Below are positions 9,200 to 18,640 of a stretch of DNA of 64,000 nt, one piece after another (positions within the stretch are counted from its first letter, which is position 1; each line of letters begins with the position of its first letter). Below the pieces are notes generated by a model that saw only the letters and a program-made list of their open reading frames with translations, made no database searches and was not told the DNA's origin. Origin of the DNA: Pseudoalteromonas nigrifaciens (GTDB lineage Bacteria; Pseudomonadota; Gammaproteobacteria; Enterobacterales; Alteromonadaceae); NCBI RefSeq assembly GCF_002221505.1, contig NZ_CP011036.1:2542001-2606000 (forward strand), written 5' to 3'. The position numbers and the translations under genes were made by a program.

Positions 9200-9258
9200 G
9201 ATGAAAAATAGCCAGATCATGATACTGAAGTTATATAACAGTAATAAGGCGAGTTAAC

Positions 9259-10239
9259 ATGGCACAAGCAGAATTTGATAGTCAGGCATTTAGACAGGCG
9301 CTCGGTAGTTTTACTACTGGCGTAACAATTATTACTGCCACCGCTCCAGATGGCACCCCTGTTGGTCTTACCGCAAACAGCTTTAATTCTGTTTCGTTAG
9401 ACCCACCTATGGTGCTATGGAGCTTGGCAAAAACCTCTCTTAGTGTGGCTGCCTTTAGCGAGGCCGAGCACTGGAACGTTCATGTTCTCTCGCAGCACCA
9501 ACAAGAGCTGTCAAATAAATTTGCCGCAAAAGGCGAAGACAAATTTAATGACACTAATCTCGAAGCGGGGATTAGCTCTGCACCACTTATTGCCGATTGT
9601 AGCGCGCGTTTTCAGTGTCGTAATATGGTAACGCACGATGGGGGGGATCATCTTATTTTTATAGGTGAAGTACTGGGGTTTGATCATCAAGCACTACCGC
9701 CACTGGTGTTTCAGCAAGGTCAGTACGCAATGACTGCACGTAAACCGTGGGCAGCGGTTAACTTATCTAGTGAACCTACAGCGCCACAGTGCAGATACAA
9801 CGAAGATTTACTAGGTTACTTGCTTGGGCGTTCACATTTTCAAATGCTGTACCGCATGCGTAAAGTACTCGATGAGCAAGCGCTGGAAGATTCACACTTT
9901 TTTGCATTATCGGTATTAAATATTCAGCAAAATCTGAGTTTAGAGCAGCTAAATACCCACCTTGATTATACCGGCCACAGTGTCAATCTTGAAGATATGG
10001 CCTTTTTAGAAAAGCAGGATCTTATTTGCCAAAAAAGCGAAGACAATTACCAACTTACCACCGCTGGGCGAGAAACCTCACTACACCATATTGCGCAAGC
10101 AAAAGTAATTGAAGAAGAGCTCATTACAGAGCTTGGTGCAGGCGACGTAATGGCATTAAAGCTATTACTTAAACGCCTTATTCATCAAACCGATCCTGGC
10201 TTACCTGATCTTTGGTCTACAGAGGATAAAAGCGCATGA
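9259..10239 (+). CDS. Flavin reductase with C-terminal MarR-like domain
   Basis: A 326-residue two-part protein. Residues 1-165 are a flavin reductase of the two-component monooxygenase type ('ALGSFTTGVTIITA', 'GLTANSFNSVSLDPPMVLWSL', 'HDGGDHLIFIGEV'). Residues about 180-320 form a winged-helix MarR-like domain ('LEDMAFLEKQDLICQKSEDNYQLTTAGRE'). This layout matches the reductase C1 of Acinetobacter p-hydroxyphenylacetate hydroxylase, whose MarR-like tail is an effector-sensing autoinhibitory domain. It supplies reduced flavin to a partner oxygenase that is not in this window. In steroid degradation the equivalent is HsaB, partner of the 3-HSA hydroxylase HsaA. It is the first gene of a long operon and overlaps the next gene by ATGA. 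Confidence 0.85.
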   Translation: MAQAEFDSQAFRQALGSFTTGVTIITATAPDGTPVGLTANSFNSVSLDPPMVLWSLAKTSLSVAAFSEAEHWNVHVLSQHQQELSNKFAAKGEDKFNDTNLEAGISSAPLIADCSARFQCRNMVTHDGGDHLIFIGEVLGFDHQALPPLVFQQGQYAMTARKPWAAVNLSSEPTAPQCRYNEDLLGYLLGRSHFQMLYRMRKVLDEQALEDSHFFALSVLNIQQNLSLEQLNTHLDYTGHSVNLEDMAFLEKQDLICQKSEDNYQLTTAGRETSLHHIAQAKVIEEELITELGAGDVMALKLLLKRLIHQTDPGLPDLWSTEDKSA

Positions 10240-11024
10240 GCGAACTACAACAGCATTTAGCACAAATTCTTTATGATGCGCAGCAACAGCGCACACCTAT
10301 TGCGCCATTAATTAAAAATAACCCTGAGCTTACAATCGACGATGCCTATCAAGTGTCGTTAAAAACACTGGCAATACGCACTCAGGCTGGCGAAAAAATC
10401 ATTGGTAAAAAAATTGGTGTTACCAGTGAAGCAGTGCAAAAAATGCTTAATGTGCATCAGCCCGACTTTGGCTTTTTAACCAACACTATGCACCACCCTG
10501 ATGGCAGTAATATTAGCCTTAAAAAATCACATTTAATTCAACCACGCGCCGAAGGCGAAATTGCGTTTTGCCTTAAACACGACTTACAAGGCCCAAACGT
10601 TACCGCAGAGCAAGTACTTGCTGCGACTGATTGGGTGGCACCGTGTTTTGAAATTGTTGATTCGCGTATCGAAAACTGGCAAATCACCATAGTTGATACC
10701 GTGGCCGATAACGCCTCATGCGGGGTATTTGTAATTGGTGATAAACATACCGACCCTAGCACACTCGATTTAGCTGCAGCCACTATGGTAGTTAAACACA
10801 ATGGTAAACAAGCAGTAACCGGTGTGGGCTCAGCAGTACAAGGGCATCCTGCGCAAGCAGTTGCATGGCTGGCAAATACGCTAGGCGAGTATGGTATAGA
10901 GTTTAAAAAAGGCGAAATTATTCTGTCGGGAGCTCTGGCTCCTCTAATAGATGCTAACAGCGGCGATCATTTTAGTATGGAGATCGAAGGTCTCGGTTCA
11001 TGCTCTGTCAGCTTTTGCGATTAA
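10236..11024 (+). CDS. 2-hydroxypenta(hexa)-2,4-dienoate hydratase, HsaE/TesE/MhpD family
   Basis: A 262-residue 2-keto-4-pentenoate hydratase. It adds water to a 2-hydroxydienoate from meta-cleavage to give a 4-hydroxy-2-oxoacid. The family segments 'GKKIGVTSEAVQKMLNV', 'QPRAEGEIAF' (metal-binding Glu residues) and 'VDTVADNASCGVFVIG' are present and the length is normal. The ATG overlaps the flavin reductase stop by 4 bases. Aldehyde dehydrogenase and aldolase genes follow directly, completing the classic three-step lower meta pathway. In a steroid pathway the substrate would be the hexadienoate from rings A/B, in an aromatic pathway the pentadienoate. Confidence 0.92.
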   Translation: MSELQQHLAQILYDAQQQRTPIAPLIKNNPELTIDDAYQVSLKTLAIRTQAGEKIIGKKIGVTSEAVQKMLNVHQPDFGFLTNTMHHPDGSNISLKKSHLIQPRAEGEIAFCLKHDLQGPNVTAEQVLAATDWVAPCFEIVDSRIENWQITIVDTVADNASCGVFVIGDKHTDPSTLDLAAATMVVKHNGKQAVTGVGSAVQGHPAQAVAWLANTLGEYGIEFKKGEIILSGALAPLIDANSGDHFSMEIEGLGSCSVSFCD

Positions 11025-11048
11025 CAGTTAACCCACGAGGGAAGTAAC

Positions 11049-11951
11049 ATGAAAAAGATTAAATGCGCCCTGATCGGTTCAGGAAACATTGGTACTGACT
11101 TACTTTATAAGCTCAAACGCAGTGAGATATTAGAACCCGTTTGGATGGTAGGCATAGACCCAGACTCTGAAGGCTTAGCGCGCGCACGCGAATTAGGTAT
11201 TAAAACCACCGCTGAGGGTATTGATGGCTTAATACCGCATATTGAAGCCGATGAAATCAAAATTGCTTTTGATGCAACCTCAGCCTACGTGCATGGTGAA
11301 AACTCAGCTAAAGTGAATGCAAAAGGCGTGTTGATGATAGATTTAACCCCGGCGGCTATTGGCCCTTTTTGTGTGCCTCCGGTTAACCTAAATCAACTTA
11401 ATGCTGATATTAAAAACGTTAACATGGTGACCTGTGGCGGCCAAGCAACTATTCCTATGGTTGCTGCGGTATCGCGCGTACAGCCGGTTGAATATGGTGA
11501 AATTGTTGCCACTGTTTCATCAAAATCAGTTGGCCCAGGTACACGCCAAAATATTGATGAATTTACTCGCACTACCTCAGGCGCAGTGGAGCAAATTGGT
11601 GGCGCTAAAAAAGGCAAAGCCATTATTATAATTAACCCTGCTGAGCCACCATTATTAATGCGCGACACCATCCATTGCTTAACCGAAACAGAGCCAGATC
11701 AAGCCGCTATCACTGCATCTGTGCATGAAATGATTGCTGAAGTACAAAAGTATGTTCCAGGCTATAAACTAAAAAATGGCCCGGTGTTTGATGGTCGTAA
11801 AGTGTCTATATTTTTAGAGGTTGAAGGTTTGGGCGATTACTTGCCTAAATATGCCGGTAACCTTGACATAATGACCGCGTCGGCCGCGCGTACTGCAGAA
11901 ATGTTTGCACTACAAATGCTAGGTCAATCGCCATCAGATAGTCAATCTTAA
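11049..11951 (+). CDS. Acetaldehyde/propanal dehydrogenase (acylating), HsaG/TesF/MhpF family
   Basis: A 300-residue CoA-acylating aldehyde dehydrogenase. The N-terminal NAD-binding motif is '[13 protein letters not shown]' (8-20) and the catalytic cysteine is C129 in '[13 protein letters not shown]'. It converts the volatile aldehyde from the aldolase to acetyl-CoA or propionyl-CoA, and in this family it forms a channelling complex with the aldolase encoded 11 bases downstream. RBS GAGGGAAG lies before ATG. All three lower-pathway enzymes are complete with no sign of decay. Confidence 0.94.
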   Translation: MKKIKCALIGSGNIGTDLLYKLKRSEILEPVWMVGIDPDSEGLARARELGIKTTAEGIDGLIPHIEADEIKIAFDATSAYVHGENSAKVNAKGVLMIDLTPAAIGPFCVPPVNLNQLNADIKNVNMVTCGGQATIPMVAAVSRVQPVEYGEIVATVSSKSVGPGTRQNIDEFTRTTSGAVEQIGGAKKGKAIIIINPAEPPLLMRDTIHCLTETEPDQAAITASVHEMIAEVQKYVPGYKLKNGPVFDGRKVSIFLEVEGLGDYLPKYAGNLDIMTASAARTAEMFALQMLGQSPSDSQS

Positions 11952-11962
11952 GGAGTAATATC

Positions 11963-12997
11963 ATGGATTTAAAAGGTAAAAAAGTTACCCTGCACGATAT
12001 GTCATTACGTGATGGTATGCATGCTAAGCAACATCAAATTAGCTTAGATGAAATGGTGTCTATTGCCACTGGCTTAGATCAGGCGGGCATTCCTTTAATT
12101 GAGGTTACCCATGGCGACGGTTTAGGCGGCTCTTCACTTAATTATGGTTTTCCTGCTCATACCGATGAAGAATACCTAAGTGCTGTAGTGCCAAAAATGA
12201 CCCAAGCTAAAGTCTCAGCGTTATTAATTCCGGGCATAGGAACGGTTGATCACTTAAAAATGGCTTATGATCATGGCGTAAGTACAATTCGAGTGGCTAC
12301 TCACTGTACTGAAGCTGACGTTTCAGAGCAGCATATTAGCGCAGCGCGTAAAATGGGTTTAGATACCGTTGGCTTTTTAATGATGGCACATATGATCAGC
12401 CCAGAGGAGCTACTTGCACAGGCTAAACTAATGGAGTCTTACGGTGCTAACTGTATTTACTGTACGGATTCTGCTGGTTACATGTTGCCCGACGACGTAA
12501 GTACCCGTATTGCGTTACTGCGCAGCGAACTTAACAGCGAGACCGAAATTGGCTTTCATGGTCATCATAATTTAGGCATGAGTATTCCAAATTCGCTGGC
12601 GGCAATCGAAATGGGCGCTAACCGCATCGATGGTTCGGTGGCCGGTTTAGGTGCCGGTGCAGGTAATACGCCGTTGGAAGTATTTACCGCGGTACTTGAT
12701 CGTATGGCAGTTAATCACGGTATTGATTTATACAAAATTATGGATGTTGCTGAAGACTTAGTCATGCCAATGATGGATCAACCTATTCGTATTGACCGAA
12801 ACTCATTAACTTTGGGTTATGCAGGTGTTTATTCGTCATTTTTATTATTTGCAGAACGCGCCGAGAAAAAATACGGTGTACCTGCACGTGATATTTTACT
12901 TGAACTCGGGCGCTTAAAAACCGTAGGCGGACAAGAAGATATGATAGACGACACCGCAATGACTATGGCTAAGGCCTTAAAGGCGGCGAAAGCTTGA
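11963..12997 (+). CDS. 4-hydroxy-2-oxovalerate/oxohexanoate aldolase, HsaF/TesG/MhpE family
   Basis: A 344-residue DRE-TIM metallolyase of normal length. The N-terminal '[13 protein letters not shown]' carries the catalytic Arg-Asp pair, and '[11 protein letters not shown]' carries the metal-binding His pair. It splits a 4-hydroxy-2-oxoacid into pyruvate and an aldehyde, which is passed to the partner dehydrogenase encoded just upstream. The end overlaps the next gene's TTG start by 4 bases. Confidence 0.94.
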   Translation: MDLKGKKVTLHDMSLRDGMHAKQHQISLDEMVSIATGLDQAGIPLIEVTHGDGLGGSSLNYGFPAHTDEEYLSAVVPKMTQAKVSALLIPGIGTVDHLKMAYDHGVSTIRVATHCTEADVSEQHISAARKMGLDTVGFLMMAHMISPEELLAQAKLMESYGANCIYCTDSAGYMLPDDVSTRIALLRSELNSETEIGFHGHHNLGMSIPNSLAAIEMGANRIDGSVAGLGAGAGNTPLEVFTAVLDRMAVNHGIDLYKIMDVAEDLVMPMMDQPIRIDRNSLTLGYAGVYSSFLLFAERAEKKYGVPARDILLELGRLKTVGGQEDMIDDTAMTMAKALKAAKA

Positions 12998-14307
12998 ACA
13001 TAAAAAAATCTAATTGGCGCCAACATGCTTTATTGTTGGTGCTTACTTTATTTTATATAGAAAGTTTTGTTGGGCGACAAATTATGGCGGTGATGATTGA
13101 ACCCATCAAAGCTGAATTTGGCGCCTCAGATGCGCAAATGGGCTTATTAACCGGCCTAGGTTTTGCCATTGTATTTACTTTAACCGGTTTATCGGCCGGC
13201 AGACTTGCTGACAAAGTGAGCCGCACACGTTTGTTAGCCGCCAGCGCATTAGTGTGGGGCATTATTACAGCACTTAGCGGCATAACTGCAGGCTTTATTA
13301 GTTTACTAATAATGCGTATGTTGGTGGCAGTAGCTGAAGCACCGGTTACTTCGGCCTCTTTATCGTTACTTTCGGACAGTTACCCGGTTGAGCGACGCTC
13401 ATTTGCGATTAGCTGTTTTACCTCTGGCGCTACCTTTGCCGCCATTATTGCGCTTACCTTAGGTGCATATTGGGTAGAGCTGTATGGATGGCGAGAAACC
13501 TTTTTTATTATCTCTACTCCCGCTTTGTTTATTTCTTTTTTGCTATTTTTTGTGATGCCCGAACCTAAACGCGGTCAATACGATGATGCCATTAGCTCTC
13601 CAACTTCACCGCTGCAGCCTGCACTAACCACAGGTTTTAGAGCATCAACAAAAGCATTGTTAAAGCGCAAAGATTATCGACTATTAGTTTGCTCAAGCGC
13701 CATTGCAACGTTAGGCGCAAATGCGTTTGGCATGTGGAATGCCACTTTTTTAGTACGCAGCCACGACTTAACACTGAGCCAAGCCGGCATGATGGCAGGC
13801 TTTTTTGGCGGCGGTGCGGCAGCGATTGGAATTCTTTCTAGTGGCTATTTGGCTGATAGAATCGCCAGACGAAAAGGTGTTTTATGGCTACCTATACTAG
13901 GCCATATACTGGGGTGGGTATTTATTGTTATATATTTTTTATGGCCTAAAGGCTTAGGCGATGACCTATTTTTTGCCGGTATTCCATTTGCTATGCTGTT
14001 TTGCACCTTAGCGAGTTTCTTTTCTGTATGGTGGGTTAGCCCTTGTCTCACATTACTCACTTCAATTGTACCGGGCACTCAGCGGGCATTGGCTATTTCA
14101 ATGCAAACCGTGCTGATTACTTTTTTAGGCATAGGTGTTGGGCCTATGTTGGTGGGCGTGCTTAGTGAAGTATTTAGCGAGGTGGCCGGTGTTGAATCCT
14201 TACGTTATGCTTTACTTATTAGTACGAGTACAACATTAATATCGGTATTTTTACTGTTTAAATTAAAATCTTATCAAGCAAAACAACTCATAAAACCCAT
14301 TCAGTAA
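12994..14307 (+). CDS. Spinster-type MFS transporter (second copy)
   Basis: A 437-residue, about 12-helix MFS carrier related to the one at 2307 ('[52 protein letters not shown]'). The start is TTG, overlapping the aldolase stop (TTGA); the next in-frame ATG would remove most of the first helix, so TTG with translational coupling is preferred. It lies inside the long catabolic operon and may carry a different compound, or the opposite direction, from the first carrier. Substrate is not known. Confidence 0.83.
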   Translation: MNIKKSNWRQHALLLVLTLFYIESFVGRQIMAVMIEPIKAEFGASDAQMGLLTGLGFAIVFTLTGLSAGRLADKVSRTRLLAASALVWGIITALSGITAGFISLLIMRMLVAVAEAPVTSASLSLLSDSYPVERRSFAISCFTSGATFAAIIALTLGAYWVELYGWRETFFIISTPALFISFLLFFVMPEPKRGQYDDAISSPTSPLQPALTTGFRASTKALLKRKDYRLLVCSSAIATLGANAFGMWNATFLVRSHDLTLSQAGMMAGFFGGGAAAIGILSSGYLADRIARRKGVLWLPILGHILGWVFIVIYFLWPKGLGDDLFFAGIPFAMLFCTLASFFSVWWVSPCLTLLTSIVPGTQRALAISMQTVLITFLGIGVGPMLVGVLSEVFSEVAGVESLRYALLISTSTTLISVFLLFKLKSYQAKQLIKPIQ

Positions 14308-14356
14308 ATTAAACTTTGTTTTAATTACTATTAACCAATAATGCTAGGAGTTTATT

Positions 14357-15124
14357 ATGTCAGTTACCGCAGTTACAGGTTCAGCATCAGGGATTGGCGC
14401 CGCCGTTTGTGAAAAACTACGCGCAGCAGGTCATACTGTGATCGGCATAGACCGCCATCAAGCCGAGGTTAATGCCGATTTATCATCCCCCGAAGGTCGC
14501 GCTAATGCCGCAGAGCAAGTTATCAAATTAGCCAATGGTAAACTAGATGGCCTAGTTTGTTGTGCGGGCCTTGGCGTTACCGCACCAAGTAGCAGTTTAG
14601 TGGTTTCGGTTAATTATTTTGGCTCAACCGAGTTAATTGAATTACTTCAACCTGCACTCGCTAAAGGTGAGCAGCCAGCTATTACCGTTATTGGCTCAGT
14701 GGCCGCCAGTCAACAAGTGGCAGATCCACATCCTATTATTGAGTTAATGCTCAACAATGATGAGCCAGCCGCTCGCGCACTGGCAGATGAACTTGGCCAA
14801 CCACAAATAGCCTATTCGGCATCTAAATACGCACTCACTGTACATTGTCGTCGTTTAGCCGTTAAAACGGGGAGTACCGGCGTACGTATTAACTTAGTTG
14901 CGCCTGGTGCAATTGAAACTCCACTGCACGAAGCCTCTAAGCAAGATCCGCGTTTTGGCGAAGCCGTACGTAACTTTGTTGCACCTATTGGTCGCAATGG
15001 TCAGCCAAGTGAAATTGCCGATGCGGTCAGTTTTTTACAATCAGCCCAAGCCTCTTTTGTGCATGGCAGCATTATTTATGTAGATGGTGGTATGGACGCC
15101 ATGATGCGCAGTGGCAAGTTTTAA
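14357..15124 (+). CDS. SDR oxidoreductase, 3-alpha-hydroxysteroid dehydrogenase/carbonyl reductase-like
   Basis: A 255-residue short-chain dehydrogenase. The cofactor motif is TGSASGIG (7-14) and the active site YSASK lies near 154-158. Beyond the general family, it closely follows my memory of Comamonas testosteroni 3-alpha-HSD/carbonyl reductase (HsdA): the 'GIDRHQAEVNADLS' region, 'CCAGLG', 'VVSVNYFGSTELI', 'APGAIETPL', and the ending 'DGGMDAMMRSGKF'. It would oxidise a 3-alpha-hydroxyl to a 3-ketone. The next gene encodes a Delta4-ketosteroid dehydrogenase-like enzyme, which would use that product. RBS TAGGAG precedes ATG. HsdA-like SDRs also act on other cyclic alcohols, so the substrate is not proven. 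Confidence 0.82.
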   Translation: MSVTAVTGSASGIGAAVCEKLRAAGHTVIGIDRHQAEVNADLSSPEGRANAAEQVIKLANGKLDGLVCCAGLGVTAPSSSLVVSVNYFGSTELIELLQPALAKGEQPAITVIGSVAASQQVADPHPIIELMLNNDEPAARALADELGQPQIAYSASKYALTVHCRRLAVKTGSTGVRINLVAPGAIETPLHEASKQDPRFGEAVRNFVAPIGRNGQPSEIADAVSFLQSAQASFVHGSIIYVDGGMDAMMRSGKF

Positions 15125-15157
15125 ACACTAAATATTAAATACTTATAAGGATATAAC

Positions 15158-16663
15158 TTGAACCCAATACTAAGCACACACAAAGTTCGCGCTTTTGAAT
15201 CGATTAGTCACTTTGATATTAGCACCGACGTACTCGTGTGCGGTTATGGCGGCGCAGGAGCCGCCGCCGCACTAGAAGCTGTAACCTTAGGTGCTAAGGT
15301 TACTATTTTAGAACGTGCCAGTGCTGGGGGTGGCTCGACTGCATTATCAAGCTGTGAAATGTATTTAGGCGGCAGTGGCGGCACTGCATTACAAAAAGAG
15401 TTAGGTTTAGAAGATAGCACCGAAAACATGCTGGCTTATTTACGCGAAGCACTTGGCCCGTATGGCGATGAAGATAAGATGCGTTGTTATGCACAAGGCG
15501 CTGCAGGACATTTTGATTGGGTTGAATCCCTTGGTGTACCTTATAAACGCGCAGCCTTTTTAGAGCGTACAGTAGTGCCACTCAGTGATGAGTCGTTATT
15601 ATTTACCGGTAATGAAAAAGCTCACCCTTTTAATACCATTGCTAAGCCCGTTCCACGCGGTCACGTGCCCTCTAAAGTGGGCGACGAAGGCGGTAAAATA
15701 TTTATGGATGCCATAATGCAGCGCATCGCAGGCGCGGGCGCTGAGGTAATTAATGATTGTCGCGCTATTGCTTTATTAGTAGATAAAAACAATCGTGTTT
15801 GCGGCGTAATTGCTAAGCGCGACAACCGAGAAATTGCGATTCGTGCAACTCGTGGTGTGGTATTAGCCACCGGTGGCTTTGTAATGAACGACACCATGAC
15901 ACGTCAATACATGCCTGATCTACTTGAGTATTGCATACCTTATGGCAACACCTTCGATATGGGGGATGGTATTCAATTAGGCCAAGCAGTCGGCGGGCAA
16001 ACAATTAATATGGAACAGGCTTTTATGTCGTTTCCGCTCTATCCACCAGCAAAGCTAACCTACGGTATTTTACTAAATAAACACGGTCAGCGTTATATAA
16101 ATGAAGATGCGTATTTAGCCAGATTGGCACATTATTCTTGCCAACAAGCTGAGCAAAAGTTTTATTTGTTAGTACAAGAAGAGGATTTTGAGGCGTCGCA
16201 TTATTTACAACGTGCAGCCATTGTTGCCACTGGCGATAGCATAGCAGAAGTTGCCAGTGAAGCGCCCTTCCCGGCCGGTACACTTGAGCAAACTGTTAGC
16301 TACTTTAATCAGCACGCCAGTAATAAACAAGACCCACTATTTCATAAAACCGCCGAGTGGCTAAAACCGTTAAACAAGCCCCCTTTTGCCTTATTAGAAT
16401 ACTCTGCAAGTGAAATGACTGCTGTAATTATGCCCGGCACCAAAGGCCCGCTCATATTTACGCTTGGTGGGCTAAAAACACTCACTACGGGTGAAGTGGT
16501 TAATTTAGACAATGAAATAATAAGTGGGCTTTATGCTGCTGGTCGAGCCACCGCGGGATTACCACGTACAGCCAAGGGATATGCCAGTGGTATGTCGGTT
16601 GGAGATGCCACTTTTTTTGGCAGACTCGCTGGGCGCAGCGCCGCTAAACACCTGGCAATTTAA
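15158..16663 (+). CDS. FAD-dependent 3-ketosteroid Delta4-(5alpha)-dehydrogenase-like oxidoreductase
   Basis: A 501-residue flavoprotein of the KstD/fumarate reductase family. The FAD-binding dinucleotide motif is 'VLVCGYGGAGAAAALEA' near 25-41, and a second FAD segment is 'RGVVLATGGF'. Tyrosine 319 in 'NEDAYLARL' and the Tyr-x-Ser pair 475/477 in 'AKGYASGMSVGDATFFGR' correspond to the catalytic residues I recall for Rhodococcus Delta4-(5alpha)-KSTD (Y319, Y466, S468). That enzyme introduces a double bond at C4-C5 of saturated 3-ketosteroids. The start is TTG with AAGG seven bases upstream. It is the last gene of the operon from 9259. A related urocanate or fumarate reductase-type role is less likely. 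Confidence 0.8.
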   Translation: MNPILSTHKVRAFESISHFDISTDVLVCGYGGAGAAAALEAVTLGAKVTILERASAGGGSTALSSCEMYLGGSGGTALQKELGLEDSTENMLAYLREALGPYGDEDKMRCYAQGAAGHFDWVESLGVPYKRAAFLERTVVPLSDESLLFTGNEKAHPFNTIAKPVPRGHVPSKVGDEGGKIFMDAIMQRIAGAGAEVINDCRAIALLVDKNNRVCGVIAKRDNREIAIRATRGVVLATGGFVMNDTMTRQYMPDLLEYCIPYGNTFDMGDGIQLGQAVGGQTINMEQAFMSFPLYPPAKLTYGILLNKHGQRYINEDAYLARLAHYSCQQAEQKFYLLVQEEDFEASHYLQRAAIVATGDSIAEVASEAPFPAGTLEQTVSYFNQHASNKQDPLFHKTAEWLKPLNKPPFALLEYSASEMTAVIMPGTKGPLIFTLGGLKTLTTGEVVNLDNEIISGLYAAGRATAGLPRTAKGYASGMSVGDATFFGRLAGRSAAKHLAI

Positions 16664-16856
16664 CCTCGAATAATAAACACGCCCTAGCACTTAATTTAAC
16701 AACCGTTATAGCAAACTGCGTAACGGTTTAACTTACTTATTCTGCTTAGGTAATAAATCTGCGTATTAAAAGCAAGTATATTAAGTGCATGCTATAGATT
16801 AAAAATTAGCAGATTGAAATGTCGTGTAGAGGCTGGTAAGTATTAATGAAAGATAT

Positions 16857-16890
16857 AAAAAAGCAGCAGCTGGTTAATTTAAGCTGCTGC
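16857..16890 (-). terminator. Rho-independent terminator
   Basis: 9-bp stem GCAGCAGCT / AGCTGCTGC (16863-16871 and 16882-16890) followed on the minus strand by T6. It lies 13 bases beyond the TauD-type gene stop and ends the aldolase-dioxygenase operon. Confidence 0.9.
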
Positions 16891-16903
16891 AATAGATGTA
16901 AAG

Positions 16904-17830
16904 TTATTCTGTTTTTAACACACGGCCAAGCGTTATATCGCCCTCAATGGTGGTGCGGTTAATAACGCGATTGATCCCAGGCTTAGTGCCGGTAGTGCAG
17001 TGCATTGCACGCCAGTTATCCCACAGTACCATGTCGCCTTCGCGCCATTTATGAAAGTAAGTAAATTCCGGCTTTTGTACATGCGCAACAAGTCGCTCAA
17101 GTAGCTCTATAGATTCATCATTCGATAAACCAAATTGCTGTGGAGTAACAACTCTATCTAAAAACTGCTCTACCACCTCAAGTACTTTACGGCCACTGAT
17201 CGGGTGCGTAACTACCATAGGGTAAGCAGCGTCTGAAAAGTCAGGAAAGCCAATATCGGTTGGTTTTGTTGGGCTGTTAGGGCCAGGCTCATAACCGTCT
17301 AAGTTAACGTAACGCATATGACGGCGCTGCATACTAAAGCTGTAAACCACTTCTAGCTGTTCAATTAAAGCTTTAGTGTCGTCGTCGAGTGCATCGTACG
17401 CTTTTGCTAAATCGCCAAAACCGGTCATGCCATCTTCTGCTGCCACCACCACAGCGCGCAACAGTGCACCATGATTTGGACGCGCTGTATAATGCAAATC
17501 CATGTGCCAATCTAACCGACCCACAATTTCTTCGCCTTTATAAAAAGCAGTTTGAAACTTATCCATAGGGCCACCATTTTGTAGCACAAATAACTCTGGA
17601 TATTTATCACTGGTGGTAACTTTTAACGGATGTAATTCTAACGGGCCAAAAATGCGACTAAACTCAATTTGCTTTTCAGGGCTAATATCCTGATCACGAA
17701 ACACTAAAATAGCGTGTTCGTACCATAGTGCTTTTAGTTCAGCTTTTATTTCATCGGTAAGTGGCTCGTTAATATCGAAACCCGACACTTCTACGCCAAC
17801 ATTATCAAGCGGAGTTACTGTAAGCTTCAT
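16904..17830 (-). CDS. TauD/TfdA-type Fe(II)/2-oxoglutarate dioxygenase
   Basis: A 308-residue alpha-ketoglutarate-dependent dioxygenase. Iron ligands are H109-x-D111 ('DWHMDLHY') and H277 ('NWRAMHCTTG'), with R292 fifteen residues later as the 2-oxoglutarate anchor, the same spacing as in TauD. The N-terminus 'LTVTPLDNVGVEVSGFDINEPL' is typical of the family. It follows the class II aldolase gene by 39 bases and ends at a strong terminator, so the two form an operon. TauD/TfdA enzymes hydroxylate or cleave many substrates, including sulfonates and phenoxyacetates; here a pathway-specific hydroxylation is likely but the substrate is unknown. Confidence 0.88.
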   Translation of the reverse strand: MKLTVTPLDNVGVEVSGFDINEPLTDEIKAELKALWYEHAILVFRDQDISPEKQIEFSRIFGPLELHPLKVTTSDKYPELFVLQNGGPMDKFQTAFYKGEEIVGRLDWHMDLHYTARPNHGALLRAVVVAAEDGMTGFGDLAKAYDALDDDTKALIEQLEVVYSFSMQRRHMRYVNLDGYEPGPNSPTKPTDIGFPDFSDAAYPMVVTHPISGRKVLEVVEQFLDRVVTPQQFGLSNDESIELLERLVAHVQKPEFTYFHKWREGDMVLWDNWRAMHCTTGTKPGINRVINRTTIEGDITLGRVLKTE

Positions 17831-17869
17831 TTTTTATTCCTTCTACTTAGCTAAGTGAATCCGACAAAT

Positions 17870-18640
17870 TTAGTCGACTAAACCTGGATCTAGGCGTAAT
17901 TCTTTACGCGCCATTGCTTCCCAAACAAAAGGGAAACCGTTGTCGTCAGCAATAGACACTTTTTTAACTTCTTCATCACTTAATGGTCGCCCGCCACCTG
18001 CTAATTCCACTTCATACGCGCGTTTACTGCGCCACTCTAAAGTAATTGCTCTTAGGTGTGCTTGGCGCAGATTTTTACCCACCACTAACGAGCCGTGGTT
18101 TGCCAGTAATGCCCACTTAGCATCACCGAGCGCTTCAACTGCTGATAAGCTAGTTGCTTCGTTTTCAAAGGTGCCTTCATATTCATCATAAAGTGGTAAT
18201 TCAACACCACAATAAGCACTTGCTTGGTCATATACTGGCGGCACTTTTTGCATACAAGCCCAAATACCACTCCAATGCGGGTGATTGTGAATAACAACAT
18301 GTACATCAGGTCGCATTGCGTGCAACTGTAAGTGCAAACCTATCGCTGGGGTCACATTCCAATCACTATCAAGCACATTCCCCTTTGGGTCTAGCGTAAC
18401 GATATCGCTGGCGGTTAACTCCCCCCAAGCGAGCTCCCATGGATTAGTTAAAATATTACCGTTTTCTAATCGGTAAGTAATATGCCCTGCAATATGCTCA
18501 TCCCATCCTTCACGAATAAGCATGCGACACATAAGCGCAACTTGCGCTTTTTCGCTTAACTCTGGTAATAATTCTTTGCGACCCGGACGAGTTGCAAAGC
18601 GCTCTAGCATTGATTGATTAAGGCCATCATATTTTTTCAT
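17870..18640 (-). CDS. Class II aldolase/adducin-family protein
   Basis: A 256-residue class II aldolase domain protein. The zinc-binding His cluster is 'VVIHNHPHWSG', with a third His in 'LLANHGSLVVG', and the oxyanion segment 'HIAGHITYRLENGNILTNP' is present. Length fits the adducin-head type found in catabolic clusters, where some members are aldolases or decarboxylases and some lack a known reaction. It is the first gene of a two-gene operon with the TauD-type dioxygenase. The dioxygenase may create the beta-hydroxy-carbonyl that this enzyme cleaves, which is speculative. No candidate operator of the island type was found in front of it. Confidence 0.85.
   Translation of the reverse strand: MKKYDGLNQSMLERFATRPGRKELLPELSEKAQVALMCRMLIREGWDEHIAGHITYRLENGNILTNPWELAWGELTASDIVTLDPKGNVLDSDWNVTPAIGLHLQLHAMRPDVHVVIHNHPHWSGIWACMQKVPPVYDQASAYCGVELPLYDEYEGTFENEATSLSAVEALGDAKWALLANHGSLVVGKNLRQAHLRAITLEWRSKRAYEVELAGGGRPLSDEEVKKVSIADDNGFPFVWEAMARKELRLDPGLVD

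Larger units (their letters stand above)
8865..9258. other. Divergent regulatory region
   Basis: This 394-base gap separates the divergent aldehyde dehydrogenase and flavin reductase operons. It carries two copies of the candidate operator (8997-9014 and 9184-9199), one near each start. An open frame crossing it (8840-9073) overlaps the aldehyde dehydrogenase start and lacks coding character. Confidence 0.6.
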
